64,000 bases of DNA. Source: Trichomonas vaginalis G3. Its lineage: Eukaryota; Parabasalia; Trichomonadida; Trichomonadidae. Numbering within the stretch: the stretch's first letter is position 1; every line of letters starts with the position of its first letter. The notes under the pieces are model-generated. The model made no database searches. It was not told where the DNA came from and saw only the letters and a program-made list of their open reading frames with translations. The stretch spans positions 17,617,962 to 17,681,961 of the forward strand of contig NC_067208.1 in assembly GCF_026262505.1 (NCBI RefSeq). Reading direction: 5' to 3'. This document shows positions 1-9,724 of this stretch, one piece after another. The translations under genes were made by a program, and so were the position numbers.

Positions 1-65
1 ATGAAATAAATAACCTTATTAAATTCCCGCTGAAAATTAAATTTTTTACTCCTCATCTTCGTTCA

Positions 66-419
66 TTGTTGGGGATATTAAATTTTGAAAAAGATGTTGG
101 GGATGTTTTGTATTCCGACACTGGTTCCAATTTCATTTTAATCAAATGTGATAAAGTTAATACCCCAATGAGATTTTCACATCAAACATTAGACCCTAAC
201 TCTTACCCATCAATACAAAACATTTTATCCATCAACTTAAACACATTTTCTTTATCATATCCGTTTCAATTATCCGGGAATTCATTTATTCTTCATTCAA
301 AAGATTTATCAAATATTAAATTTAGAATAACTGACCTATTTGATTGTGATTTAGAATTTATGAATGAAATATTATGGCAATTTCAAATAGAAAAAATAGC
401 TGATGAGATAACGGATTAA
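66..419 (+). CDS. Unrecognised Polinton reading frame, probably the end of a gene
   Basis: An open region of about 117 codons, rich in Ser, Asn, Leu and Phe, with no motif I recognise. It lies 25 bases upstream of the fibre-like gene on the same strand. The segment may be the C-terminal part of a gene that starts left of the window. In Polintons the neighbours of fibre-like genes are often structural, but nothing in this sequence proves that. Confidence 0.4.
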   Translation: MLGILNFEKDVGDVLYSDTGSNFILIKCDKVNTPMRFSHQTLDPNSYPSIQNILSINLNTFSLSYPFQLSGNSFILHSKDLSNIKFRITDLFDCDLEFMNEILWQFQIEKIADEITD

Positions 420-443
420 ATATTTATTTTTAAATCATAATAA

Positions 444-1622
444 ATGATTAAACAACAGCAACTTAAGGCGCAAAGCGCCCAGGTCCTTCAGACCATTACA
501 TACGCCATATATGCATATAATTCAAAGACGGCAGAACAAACGCAAAGGTTGAAATATGGAGATTTGGAGATAGTATTGAAAAATGACCATTTCGAATTCG
601 TTTGCAAAGGTGGTGCAGTGATATCAAATATAAAAGAAATTTTATTTATGAATTCAAAAATTAAAGGAATAACAGATGATATAACATCAATTCCACCAGA
701 AGAACAGAGATATTACGCATTAAATGCATTTCCTAAAGTTTTGAAGATTGGAAGATTTAATTTAAATGAGGAATTCATAGAAGGTTTCCTAAACGACATA
801 ATGAAGAAGGTGGATAAGGAATATGTGGATAGTGAATTAAATAAGAAGGCAAATTTGGTTTATGTTGATGAAAAAGATAATGAAATTAAAGAAAAGGTTG
901 AATGGTATCATGAATGGACATCGGAGACTTTTAAAGTTAAAGCTGATACAGGATGGGTTTCAGGATGTTTAGACCTTAAAGCAGATAAAACTTATGTTGA
1001 TGAAAAAGATAATGAAATTAAAGAAAAGGTTGAATGGTATCATGAATGGACATCGGAGACTTTTAAAGTTAAAGCTGATACAGGATGGGTTTCAGGATGT
1101 TTAGACCTTAAAGCAGATAAAACTTATGTTGATGAAAATTATGCAAAGAAGTCGGAAGTAAATGATGTGATTACAAGCATGAAAAATGAAATACTTCAAA
1201 CATTATATCCTGTTGGTTCTATTTATACGTCAATGAACTCAACAAATCCCGCAACAGTTCTGGGTTTTGGTACGTGGAAGCAGATTGTAGATAAATTCTT
1301 ATACTGTGCTAGATATTCAAAGCAAACAGGAGGTTCGAAGAAAATTAAAGAAGCAAACCTTCCACCGCACACTCATACAGGAACGACAAACTTTTCTGGC
1401 GACCATAGCCACTCATTAAGAGACCACCCATTATACAACTCAGAATATAAAGCTGGCAATGATGTTTTATCTCCATCTTATAACAATGCAGCAAAAAAGA
1501 TTTTTCGACCAACTGAACCAGGAGGAAATCATTCACACACTTTCACAACAAATCCAACAGGCTTGGGTAAAGATTACATGCCACCATTTGTGACTATATT
1601 CGCATGGTACCGCGTTCAATGA
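444..1622 (+). CDS. Tail-fibre/collar-like protein of the Polinton
   Basis: A 392-residue protein that looks whole. The C-terminal third carries the fibre tip pattern known from phage tail collar and short tail-fibre proteins: YPVGSIYTSMN near residue 253, GFGTWKQI near 272, His-rich PPHTHTG and GDHSHS, and a final PPFVTIFAWYRVQ. This domain forms trimeric adhesive or host-recognition tips. The middle holds two exact copies of a 46-residue unit (about residues 142-233, YVDEKDNEIKEKVEW...), as expected of a repetitive fibre shaft. The N-terminus contains AQVLQTI, encoded beside a GC-rich hairpin at 467-479 and shared with the integrase region. It reads like a virion surface fibre. Confidence 0.75.
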   Translation: MIKQQQLKAQSAQVLQTITYAIYAYNSKTAEQTQRLKYGDLEIVLKNDHFEFVCKGGAVISNIKEILFMNSKIKGITDDITSIPPEEQRYYALNAFPKVLKIGRFNLNEEFIEGFLNDIMKKVDKEYVDSELNKKANLVYVDEKDNEIKEKVEWYHEWTSETFKVKADTGWVSGCLDLKADKTYVDEKDNEIKEKVEWYHEWTSETFKVKADTGWVSGCLDLKADKTYVDENYAKKSEVNDVITSMKNEILQTLYPVGSIYTSMNSTNPATVLGFGTWKQIVDKFLYCARYSKQTGGSKKIKEANLPPHTHTGTTNFSGDHSHSLRDHPLYNSEYKAGNDVLSPSYNNAAKKIFRPTEPGGNHSHTFTTNPTGLGKDYMPPFVTIFAWYRVQ

Positions 1623-1746
1623 ATGTGCTTGAGCCCAGACCTTTGGGTCAAGGCTTACCGAATGAACTAAATATATTTTATGTCTGTAATTAATTAGGTA
1701 ATGAAGTAACGGATGAACTGCAGAAATATATTTTATTTTTATATAA

Positions 1747-1923
1747 ATGGATACCCCACAAGCTCAAAATTTACCACGAATCATAACAAGGGAGGAAATG
1801 ATAAAAATGATGCAAGAACGAATTAAAATCAACAAACCACGAAAACCGAGAAGAACCCAGAAGGGTTCGGGAAGAGGAATAAAAATTAAATTTGGATTGA
1901 GTTTAAAAATTCATCTTTATTAA
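1747..1923 (+). CDS. Small basic protein of the Polinton, 58 residues
   Basis: A short open frame beginning MDTPQAQNLPR and continuing with clusters of Lys and Arg (KPRKPRRTQKGSGRG). A TATTTTTATATAA box (1734-1746) touches its ATG, and the same box precedes the integrase-side ATG at 5208 (minus). Its 3' end overlaps the end of the convergent minus-strand gene at 1886. Small basic proteins of virus-like elements can bind DNA, but no family is recognised here. Confidence 0.5.
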   Translation: MDTPQAQNLPRIITREEMIKMMQERIKINKPRKPRRTQKGSGRGIKIKFGLSLKIHLY

Positions 1924-2158
1924 ATTCATCTCTTCCAATCAATTTATTTATTCTATTAAATTCTTTTATTTTTGCTTCACTCAGTTTAAGGATTGAACGG
2001 TAAGTTTCTAATTTTTCGATTATTTCTTTCCTCTCTTTATCGTTTTCAGCCCCACCGCATTGCGGCTTCTTTTTGTAATAGCATATTTTTGATTTAATTC
2101 TGTTTAGTTTCTTTTTATATTCATTGTCTGGACTCTTGGCTGCTTTGTTGTCACTCAT
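1886..2158 (-). CDS. Small charged hypothetical protein of the Polinton
   Basis: A 90-residue Lys/Glu-rich, helical-looking protein. The start is supported by upstream context nearly the same as that of the polymerase region (TATTT-C/T-GTA-A/T-GAAATGAG). An internal stretch, KKKPQCGGAEN, is encoded by a GC-rich palindrome (2055-2065) that breaks the local AT-rich composition and looks like a small in-frame insertion. Function unknown. Confidence 0.5.
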   Translation of the reverse strand: MSDNKAAKSPDNEYKKKLNRIKSKICYYKKKPQCGGAENDKERKEIIEKLETYRSILKLSEAKIKEFNRINKLIGRDEFNKDEFLNSIQI

Positions 2159-2211
2159 TTCTTACGAAATAAAAAAAATTAAATATTATTTAAATATAAT
2201 GGAGTAATAAA

Positions 2212-3577
2212 CTAAATCGGAATTTCTATTAATTTATTGTCAACTTCAACTAATGCATTGCCGTTAATATATCTAACAAATTCAGCTATTGTGTCAAATC
2301 TTCGTCTTCTTTTTGTCATTGATTTATCAGTTTTTCCATAATCGAGATGAATCAAAACTTTATCCCCTTGTTTAAAATTCATGAGCCCCGAATTAATTTG
2401 TTCACGTTTAACATCATTCAACCTTTCCATTTGCTTTCTAATATATTCCCATTCTTTTGAAATATCATTTTTCATTTCCACTGGTTTCATGTTTATAGTT
2501 CTATGCCATGTATTATTGTAATAATATACTAACTGTTGTATGATGGAGTCGTGATTTCCATCCCAGTATATCTGACCGTTAACCTCTAACGCATCTCTAA
2601 GAGTTCTCATTACCGCATCAACTATTTTATTATGAAACGTATATGGAGAGGATGAAAAAAAAATTAATTTGTGGGAAATAATGAGCCATAGCTGCCTGAA
2701 ATCCTTTATCACCATCACCCCTGATATTATCTACTCTTTCATGATCTAGTAAGTATTGTATAGCCCTTCTTGTTTCCTGTTCTGTTTTCCCTTTCACTGG
2801 AATGCAATATAAATATCTAGTGTTAATGTTAATGGCAAATAAATAAGTAACGTTTCCTTTTGAATATTCCAGATGATCGATTTCGTATGAATATGGATAT
2901 GGAGCAAATGAAGGGCGACTAAATTTTTCCTTTAACGGTTGAATTTTCGGGTCAATTGGTTTATTTAATATCTTGAAATCCTTTTTAAAATCTTTTTGCT
3001 TCTTTAATGTTTGAAATGGATATAATAAAGTGAATGATGAAGGATTAACTGAAGGAGGAGGCGGTACTGTCGTTGGAGGTTTTGGCGTTGCAAGTGGTTT
3101 AATTTTATCTGCTTTGATTTTAGATTTCATTCCCCCCTTCATTAATTCTGGATGTATTCTATTCATTTGTTTTAAATATGCTGTATATAAAGGTTTGATA
3201 TACTTTCCCGCTTCGAGTTTATGTTGAAGGATGAATTCCAAAAGTTGATCTTCATTTAAAAGTCGGGCTGAATATGGTTTAACTAATGAATCATAAATTA
3301 AAGCTTGTGCTTCATTTATGGTCTGAAGGACCTGGGCGTTTTGCACCTTTTGTTTTTGTTCCTTTGTTTTTTGCGGCTCATGATTATATAATTTATATAA
3401 TTCATCAATATCTTCTTCTGTTAATACTTTATTTTTGAAATCTTTCAATTGTTTAAGTTGTGATTTAGTTTTTTCCTTTGTATATTCATTATTTTTAATT
3501 TTGTCTTTAATTTTAGAAATTATTTTATCATGATATTTCAAAATTTCATTTTTATAATATGGATAATAATAATCCAT
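2212..3577 (-). pseudogene. Polinton integrase (retroviral-type rve fold), broken
   Basis: The minus-strand region encodes a DDE integrase of the retroviral/Polinton type. Visible hallmarks are EIDHLEYSKGN..TYLFAININTRYLY around the first catalytic Asp, then IRGDGDKGFQ around the second, and a Glu-region helix resembling LEVNGQIYWDGNHDSI.QQLVYYYNNTWHR, followed by a chromodomain-like tail (QGDKVLIHLD). This enzyme would insert the element's ends into host DNA. A proline-rich linker lies upstream of the catalytic core. The region is broken, and the Mutator-like element at 3670-5171 sits in its upstream coding part. Confidence 0.8.
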
Positions 3578-3813
3578 ATCATCACCCGTTATATTGTTAT
3601 TATGTTTTTGGAGATATGATTTTAATTCATAATAATTAAGAAAATTTTGATTAAGTACTAAATCATAAAGAGAAAGGGACAGACTAGCCCATTGTCACTT
3701 TTTAATTTCGCAAATGAACGCTTATGGAGTGGAGTTTTTGGGTAAATCTGATTTGCTTATAAATGAAATAAAATCAAAAGAAACCATATTGGCATTATAT
3801 TATGCAAAAATAA

Positions 3814-4262
3814 ATGATCTTACTTAGTACTTTTAAAGTTAATTTCAGAAAAAATTTGACACAATGGTATCCGGCACATACAAGTGGTGTACAACCAAAA
3901 TATAAGTTGGTTTAAACATATATTGCTATATCTCATGATCTTACTTAGTACTTTTAAAGTTAATTTCAGAAAAAATTTGACACAATGGTATCCGGCACAT
4001 ACAAGTGGTGTACAACCAAAATATAAGTTAGTTTAAACATATATTGCTATATCTCATGATCTTACTTAGTACTTTTAAAGTTAATTCAGAATTTTTGACA
4101 CAATGGTATCCGGCACATACAAGTGGTGTACAACCAAAATATAAGTTGGTTTAAACATATATTGCTATATCTCATGATCTTACTTAGTACTTTTAAAGTT
4201 AATTTCAGAAAAAATTTGACACAATGGTATCCGGCACATACAAGTGGTGTACAACCAAAATT
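3814..4262 (+). repeat. 121-bp tandem repeat inside the Mutator-like element
   Basis: Nearly four copies start at 3814, 3935, 4056 and 4174 (ATGATCTTACTTAGTAC...). Spacing is 121, 121 and 118 bp, the third unit being slightly shortened. Subterminal tandem repeats are common in MULEs and may be transposase binding sites or replication slippage products. Confidence 0.9.
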
Positions 4263-4421
4263 TCATATCCCTAGTTTTACATTTATGTTTAGTTTTATTT
4301 CACCTAATTTTCAAAGATCATAATTGAATTAGATGGCCAAGCTATTCAAAACACGACCAAGCTTATCAAAATAAGATCAATATATTCAAAATTCTTTATT
4401 CTTTCAAATCATTTCATTTTA

Positions 4422-4827
4422 ATGCAGATCCAAGATCACGAACTCACATATATCGAGTTGTTTAAGTATGGAGTGCAACAAGAAATCCAAGCAGGTTGTA
4501 GTTATTCATATAAAACTAGGAAAGAAAGAAATCAAATCCAATTTAATTGTAAGTGGCCGAATTGTCCATGTCGCTTCTTTGTTGATACACTTCCCGATGA
4601 CAAGTACCACATACGAAAAATGTATTAACACCCACAATCATTCTGCCCCTTTTCCAAACAAATCACAACAAATTACATCATATTTTTATAGATCTTATTT
4701 AACAAGATATTTTGAATCAAATCAAGACCGTGTTTACGCACAATTAAGGTGTTTCAAAGATCTTAATATCCCATTTGATAGTGGGATCATTCCGGAAATG
4801 TTTCAACAAGAGATTTCGAAGAAATGA
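4422..4827 (+). pseudogene. MULE transposase N-terminal zinc-finger remnant
   Basis: Two overlapping frames (4422-4628, then 4468-4827) together cover a zinc-finger-like segment: FNCKWPNCPCRFFVD with paired Cys, then THNHS with the closing His pair. This resembles the WRKY-GCM1/FLYWCH-type finger at the start of Mutator transposases. The switch between frames near 4625 indicates a frameshift. No DDE catalytic domain follows, so the copy cannot encode a complete transposase. Confidence 0.6.
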
Positions 4828-5208
4828 CACAATTTAAAAAAAGTCGAATGCATCAGTATGCTTGAAGCTGTTCAGAAAGGTCTGAAAAATGATACACTTG
4901 ATCCCAACATTGTTTACTCAACATTAAAAATATTATTGCAAAGAAAACATTTGATTTAATAAACATTTAATTTATTATAATTAATTTTTTATTACAGTAT
5001 AGTAAAAAATGCTATAAATAAATTATTATATTTTATTAAAATGTGACTTTTAATAGTAAGTGAATAAAATAAATCAGGAATTGGGAAAGAAATAAGGTTA
5101 ATTAAAAATAATGAAAATTACAAGTTTAAGGTTAATGAAAAAGTGACAATGGGCGAGTTTGTCCCCCACTCAATCATAAATTAAATTTTTTAAATCTGTG
5201 TTATCCAT

Positions 5209-5221
5209 TTATATAAAAATA
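5209..5221 (-). promoter_or_regulatory. TATA-like box abutting a Polinton start codon
   Basis: The reverse strand reads TATTTTTATATAA directly before an ATG at 5208. The same 13-mer directly precedes the ATG at 1747, and a third lies five bases before the ATG at 61086 in the second virus-like element. Host genes nearby lack it, so it may be an element-encoded promoter motif. Confidence 0.45.
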
Positions 5222-5354
5222 AAATAAATGTTTAAGGGTGCCCACCTCTTTGAATCATAGTATCAAAACCATTATTTACATATTGAATCGCATCATTAAC
5301 GGTTCCTTTTGTCTCTTCTGTGGCATTTCATTAAAAATAAAATTTTAAATTGTA

Positions 5355-8225
5355 TTAAATAAATGGCATACAACATCCATTTTCACAACATACAGCCTTA
5401 GTGTGTGCTCCTGTTAATGCAGTCTTACCGATTGTTAAGCGAGTCATTGACCCGTTTTTAAGTTGTAAATTAATATTCTGACCATCAAATATCACTTTAT
5501 CATTTATTATATCCAAATAATTTTTAGGTGTTAATTGTTTATTTTGTCGTAAACTAACACCTTTCATTTTTTGTGCAATCTTTTTAAAATCACTTCCATC
5601 AATTGAACCGTTGAATGATGTATAACACTTAGGGCATAAAGCAACCATGTTATCACCTTGTTTCTCAATTGCTAAACCCAATAACTTCTTCTCATGTGCT
5701 TTTTCTTCAGCTTTATTCTTTAATTTAGGTTTAAATTTCTCATCAAAACAGAAGAAATCAAATGGTGCGAATTTGAAAATGTTTTTATCATAAAATTGTT
5801 TATCGGTAACAATTGCTTGAAATGCTTGAGTGTTAGGAAGATTTGGTCGCCAGCGATTGCCAATAAGATGAATCAGTATCACCTTCAATGAAATGAAAAC
5901 GATTAACATTCATGCATTTATACATAAAATCATAAATGAAAACCAAATACCAGTATTTAGCATTATCTAAAGTGAAGAATGCCTCTTGTAAACATGTATC
6001 ACATCTATAAAATCTATCTTTAAGCATCACTTGATATGTATCTTCACCTATTTCTCTTATGTTTTTAAACTTATTTGACATACATGCAACGCGTGACTTC
6101 TGTGCATTCATTATTTTAGTCTTTGCGTAATTTTGTGTATTCATTGCATCGTAACCATATGATCCATTAAGTGAAATCTTGCAAAATAAACTTTTCCTTT
6201 ATTTCCTTCTAATTCAGCCTTTGTCTTTCGTTCATAAATTTGTTCGCAAATTCATATAAACAAGTTTTTAGTAAATGTTAAAATTGATTGAATGTCATCA
6301 ATGATAAAATGAAATCTGTCTATTAGATACCAAAGATAATAAGAAGAAAATGGTTGATATTGGTTGTGTGTTGATGCTAACTGAGTTAATTTCCTCTGTT
6401 TCTGGTCAACCGGTAGATTGTTTGATTTCATGTAATTATACATAAAACTGCCAATTGTTTTTTCATCTGTGATAATATCTAAGTTTCTTATTATCGGTAA
6501 AAAGTTTATGTAATCATTAATGTATTTTTCATCAATGTGACCCTTTACTTCAGCCACGAATAAAGTATTTTTCTTCTTAATTATTCCAGTGCTTTTGCTT
6601 TCTTTGTTGCTGTATCACAAATGATAACACCATTCAATCTTCCCGGCATATACATTTTATGGTCAGTATAGAATGAAATCATGAGGATTAGATGAAAATG
6701 ATGAAGGATATAATGAATTAAAATCAACACCAACGAAATGAGTCATGATGTTGGAAGTGTCCTCATTTGATACAGTTTTAGTTTCTGGATTATATGAAAG
6801 TTTATTAATGTGCGTGATTCCTTTAAGATTAACACGATGTTGAACATTTGATAGACCACCAGTAATTCCATTACGGAGAATGTGATAAGCTTCAACTGAA
6901 TCTAAAGTCATTGGTAAATTATTTTTTAATGCATAATTTCTTAAATTGATTCTTAAACGTTGAACATCTTCATCTTTATTGATTTTACGACATTGCAATA
7001 ACAAACATTAACTGACAATTTTCTTTGGTATGTGGTTTTTCATTATCGATTCTATCTAATGTTGGTTTATTTGCATATGTAAACGCTTTACCACACATTT
7101 TGCATTTAGATGAAAGGATTAAATCGTGATAGTATTGAAAATCATCCATTGAAACATTATTTTTAGTATATCTTTCTGCTTTTTCATCTTGTTTCTTATA
7201 TGATTCAATTTTATATTTCCAATACTTTTTCGTTAATTCAAAACTTGATTCTATCTCTTCCTCAGGATATTTTCATTAGGATTAAAGTCTTTATATGCTA
7301 AAGCGTAACGAATCATTGAAGCATTCGATGATAAAGAAAGATTATGAAGCGTGTCAATTTTATAAACAAATGTTTCTTCAATAATTTTATCGATTGGGTC
7401 AATCATAATTTCAACATCTTTATTGCAATAATGAATAAAATATTCTAATATATTCTTAAAATTTTTAGCATCATTGAGATATATTTGATAATCACTATCT
7501 GATATAGTTTCTTGAGTTAATGCTGAATAAAATGAATCTTGAGTGAATGGTTCCACTTTATATAATTCTTCTTCGTAATTTTCCCATGTGATGAATTGAT
7601 AAGGGAAAAAGGATTTAACACGTGATTTATTGTTTCCGAAATCTTGAGTGAATTGGTCTAATGTCCCACCCGCTATATAATTTCTGATGTCAATAAATCT
7701 CAATTCATATGGAACGTTTGTTTTCTTTACAATGATTTGCTTAAATTGTGAAGATGAACCCAGCATTGATTTTATTTTCCATTTTGCAGTGTTTAAATCA
7801 TGAAGAATTAAATTTAAATCAAACTTTCCCGAATTAAAACCTATGATATTCACTTTATTGAATTCCTCATCTAGAAGTTCTTTAAATGCTTCCTTCTGTT
7901 TTTCATTTAATGTATGGGACAAAGTCCCCGCCGTTTGCGGCTTCATTAATTCATTGTATTGACTCATATTTGATTCAACAACTAATGAACAGGTTGAAAA
8001 TAAAAACTCAATCCAATCAGATGTGGGATATAAGAAATTTATAACATCATCTTTATTCATTTTTCCATCATAATCTAAATCATTTAATAACTCCGCGAAT
8101 TTTTTACAATTTCTTAAATAATATTTATCAACTTCATAACCCACCTCCTCTAATATATCCTTTATTTCCTCGTTTGTGAATCCTAATTTTTGAACGTTGT
8201 TAGTTTTGACGCTCATTTCATACAA
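5355..8225 (-). pseudogene. Protein-primed family B DNA polymerase of the Polinton, broken
   Basis: Minus-strand remains of a Polinton DNA polymerase. In order from the N-terminus: exonuclease motifs (IIGFNSGKFDLNLIL, later HYCNKDVEIMIDP), the polymerase A-type motif VDFNSLYPSSF near 6700, the C-type motif EGDTDSSYW near 5880, and a Cys-bearing tail (LCPKCYTSF). This enzyme replicates linear element DNA from a protein primer. The region is broken in several places. A GC-rich hairpin with an AAA loop (7916-7928) lies inside the coding sequence near the N-terminal third and reads through as LMKPQTAGTLSHT. Confidence 0.85.
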
Positions 8226-8259
8226 AATAAAAAAATAAAATAATAAACATAACTAAGTT

Positions 8260-8385
8260 TTAATTTTTCGTAAGAAGTTTATTTCTAATTTCTTTTACTC
8301 GTTTATGAGGTCTTTGATTATGACTCCATTGATTCCATTCAGGATTTAAACAATGTTTAATTAATCGCGGAATATCTGACATCAT
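8260..8385 (-). CDS. Tiny basic Polinton reading frame, 41 residues
   Basis: It begins MMSDIPRLIKHC, ends KEIRNKLLTKN, and lies just upstream of the polymerase region on the same strand. It has many Lys, Arg, His and Trp residues. No family is recognised; it may be a real small protein or the remnant of a longer one. Confidence 0.3.
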   Translation of the reverse strand: MMSDIPRLIKHCLNPEWNQWSHNQRPHKRVKEIRNKLLTKN

Positions 8386-8597
8386 CTATATATAGCTTCT
8401 TTTATAAAAGATAAAAAAATAAATTATTTTAAAATTAATATTAATTTTTTAAAATGTGTTTAGTATATAATATTTATTACTAATTTATTTAATAATGTCG
8501 CGCTTTCTTACGAATTCATGACTTAAAAAACGTAAGAAAAAATTTTTATATCATCTATATATAGAAGATGTGAAAATATACCTTCATCTATATATAG
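8382..8597 (+). repeat. Three copies of TCATCTATATATAG at the Polinton's right edge
   Basis: Exact 14-mers occur at 8382-8395, 8551-8564 and 8584-8597. They sit where Polinton coding sequence stops, so they may belong to the terminal region of the element. Because the left terminus is not in the window, an inverted-repeat match cannot be tested here. Confidence 0.6.
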
Positions 8598-8599
8598 AC

Positions 8600-9338
8600 G
8601 TAACAAAAAAAGTCACACAACCCTTCATATACTACTACTAACATTTCAAAACTAAGGATAATGTTTTGAATATATAAACAATAATACTTTGTCTGGAGAA
8701 TTAAATTTGTGCTATCCAATTGTCAATTCTTTGAATTTTTTATAAAATGCACGATATTCCGACATTAGCCTCTTTAAATATAAACTACATGCATCACAAT
8801 ATTAGTATGTAATGGCATTAAAGCGAATTTCCTAATTTCTTCTCAATTTAATTCCTAGAAAAACTTAGGAATTAATGATTGGAAATAGGTCAAAAAATTC
8901 CTAATATAAAATTCATACTTATAATAAAATCAAAATTCGAAAATATCTATTTTTCAAAACATGCATCCAGAAGCAAAAAATAGGAAAAAATCATGTTCTT
9001 ATAAAACTCGCTGATTTTGCAATTTTTATGTGATTTGAAGTGATAGAATATATTATCATCCTATTAAAACATATACTTTATTGTTACATTCACAAAATAT
9101 TAATCAGAACACTAGGAAAAGTGGATTTTCGAAAAAAGACGATAATGATTATTTGCAAATCGCCTCTCAATTTTGAGAGACTTTCAATTTTTACAGTGGA
9201 CCCTTAAAAACGATTAAAAATTGCAACCGAAAATGGTCAAAAGTAAGTCACGAAAATATGAAATTTAGATAGCTAATTTGATTTAATTAAAGACGACGAA
9301 AAAAAAGGTAAGTCACGAAAAAAATATATAGCGCATCT
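8600..9338. other. Intergenic AT-rich region
   Basis: No gene seen. It holds a perfect palindrome CTCTCAATTTTGAGAG at 9164-9179, a motif that recurs in variants across the intergenic DNA (for example near 17325, 25865 and 42761). Confidence 0.6.
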
Positions 9339-9367
9339 ATCGGCGCGCGGCTTCGCCGCGCGCCGAT
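9339..9367. repeat. GC-rich perfect hairpin, 13-bp arms, 3-base loop
   Basis: ATCGGCGCGCGGC, loop TTC, then the exact reverse complement. It shares CATCTATCGGCGCGCGG with the hairpin at 16158. It is all but GC-only within a strongly AT-rich stretch. Confidence 0.9.
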
Positions 9368-9517
9368 ATAAGATGAAAAAAGGAGATGATGACGATCAAA
9401 TGTTGTAAACTATTTAAAAATTGAATTCACAGTATCGTTGGAGTGTACCCTTCAGAAAAATCATTCAATCATTGCATAACCAAGTAAATGAATATATAAA
9501 TTTCTATCTCATGGAAG

Positions 9518-9633
9518 TAAGGATGTCAATTCGGAAAATTGTTTTCGTTTTAGGAGAATAAATTTTTCGTTTGGAAAATTTAAAAAGTGAGACGCGCAGG
9601 ATTCGAACATTTTCTTCCAAATTGACATCCTTA
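9518..9633. mobile_element. MITE, 116 bp, TIR TAAGGATGTCAATT
   Basis: Inverted ends TAAGGATGTCAATT / AATTGACATCCTTA are flanked by a 7-bp direct duplication ATGGAAG (9511-9517 and 9634-9640). On the minus strand the interior contains GTTCGAATCCTGCGCGTCTC, which resembles a tRNA T-arm/B-box segment. A related, diverged copy lies at 25409-25512, and an isolated end at 24026. No coding capacity. Confidence 0.85.
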
Positions 9634-9724
9634 ATGGAAGTGAAATAAAAATTAAATAAAATTAAATTTGAGTAAAAAACACAATAGATGAAGTAGTTTA
9701 TCAATAAATATTACAAAATAAGTT

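Larger units (their letters stand above)
3670..5171. mobile_element. Mutator-like DNA transposon inserted in the Polinton
   Basis: The two ends form terminal inverted repeats of about 38 bp. The left end reads GAGAAAGGGACAGACT then AGCCCATTGTCACTTTTT; the right end, reverse-complemented, reads GAGTGGGGGACAAACT then CGCCCATTGTCACTTTTT. A perfect 9-bp duplication, AATCATAAA, flanks it at 3661-3669 and 5172-5180. A 9-bp target duplication and an internal zinc-finger remnant of MULE type agree. At 1502 bp it is too short for a full transposase, so it is an internally reduced, non-autonomous copy. It holds a 121-bp tandem repeat. It is younger than the host Polinton. Confidence 0.9.
1..8600. mobile_element. 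Polinton (Trichomonas Maverick type), broken; left end outside window
   Basis: A virus-like fossil. Its parts are a fibre-like gene and small genes on the plus strand, and an integrase and a protein-primed family B DNA polymerase on the minus strand. That pairing of integrase and polymerase defines Polintons. The left terminus lies outside the window. The right limit near 8600 is inferred from where coding sequence stops and a 14-bp motif recurs (8382, 8551, 8584). The integrase and polymerase regions are broken, roughly six to eight breaks in all; the fibre-like gene looks whole. A Mutator-like DNA transposon has inserted into it (3670-5171). The mix of whole and broken genes suggests moderate age. 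No capsid gene of this copy is in view. Confidence 0.85.
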
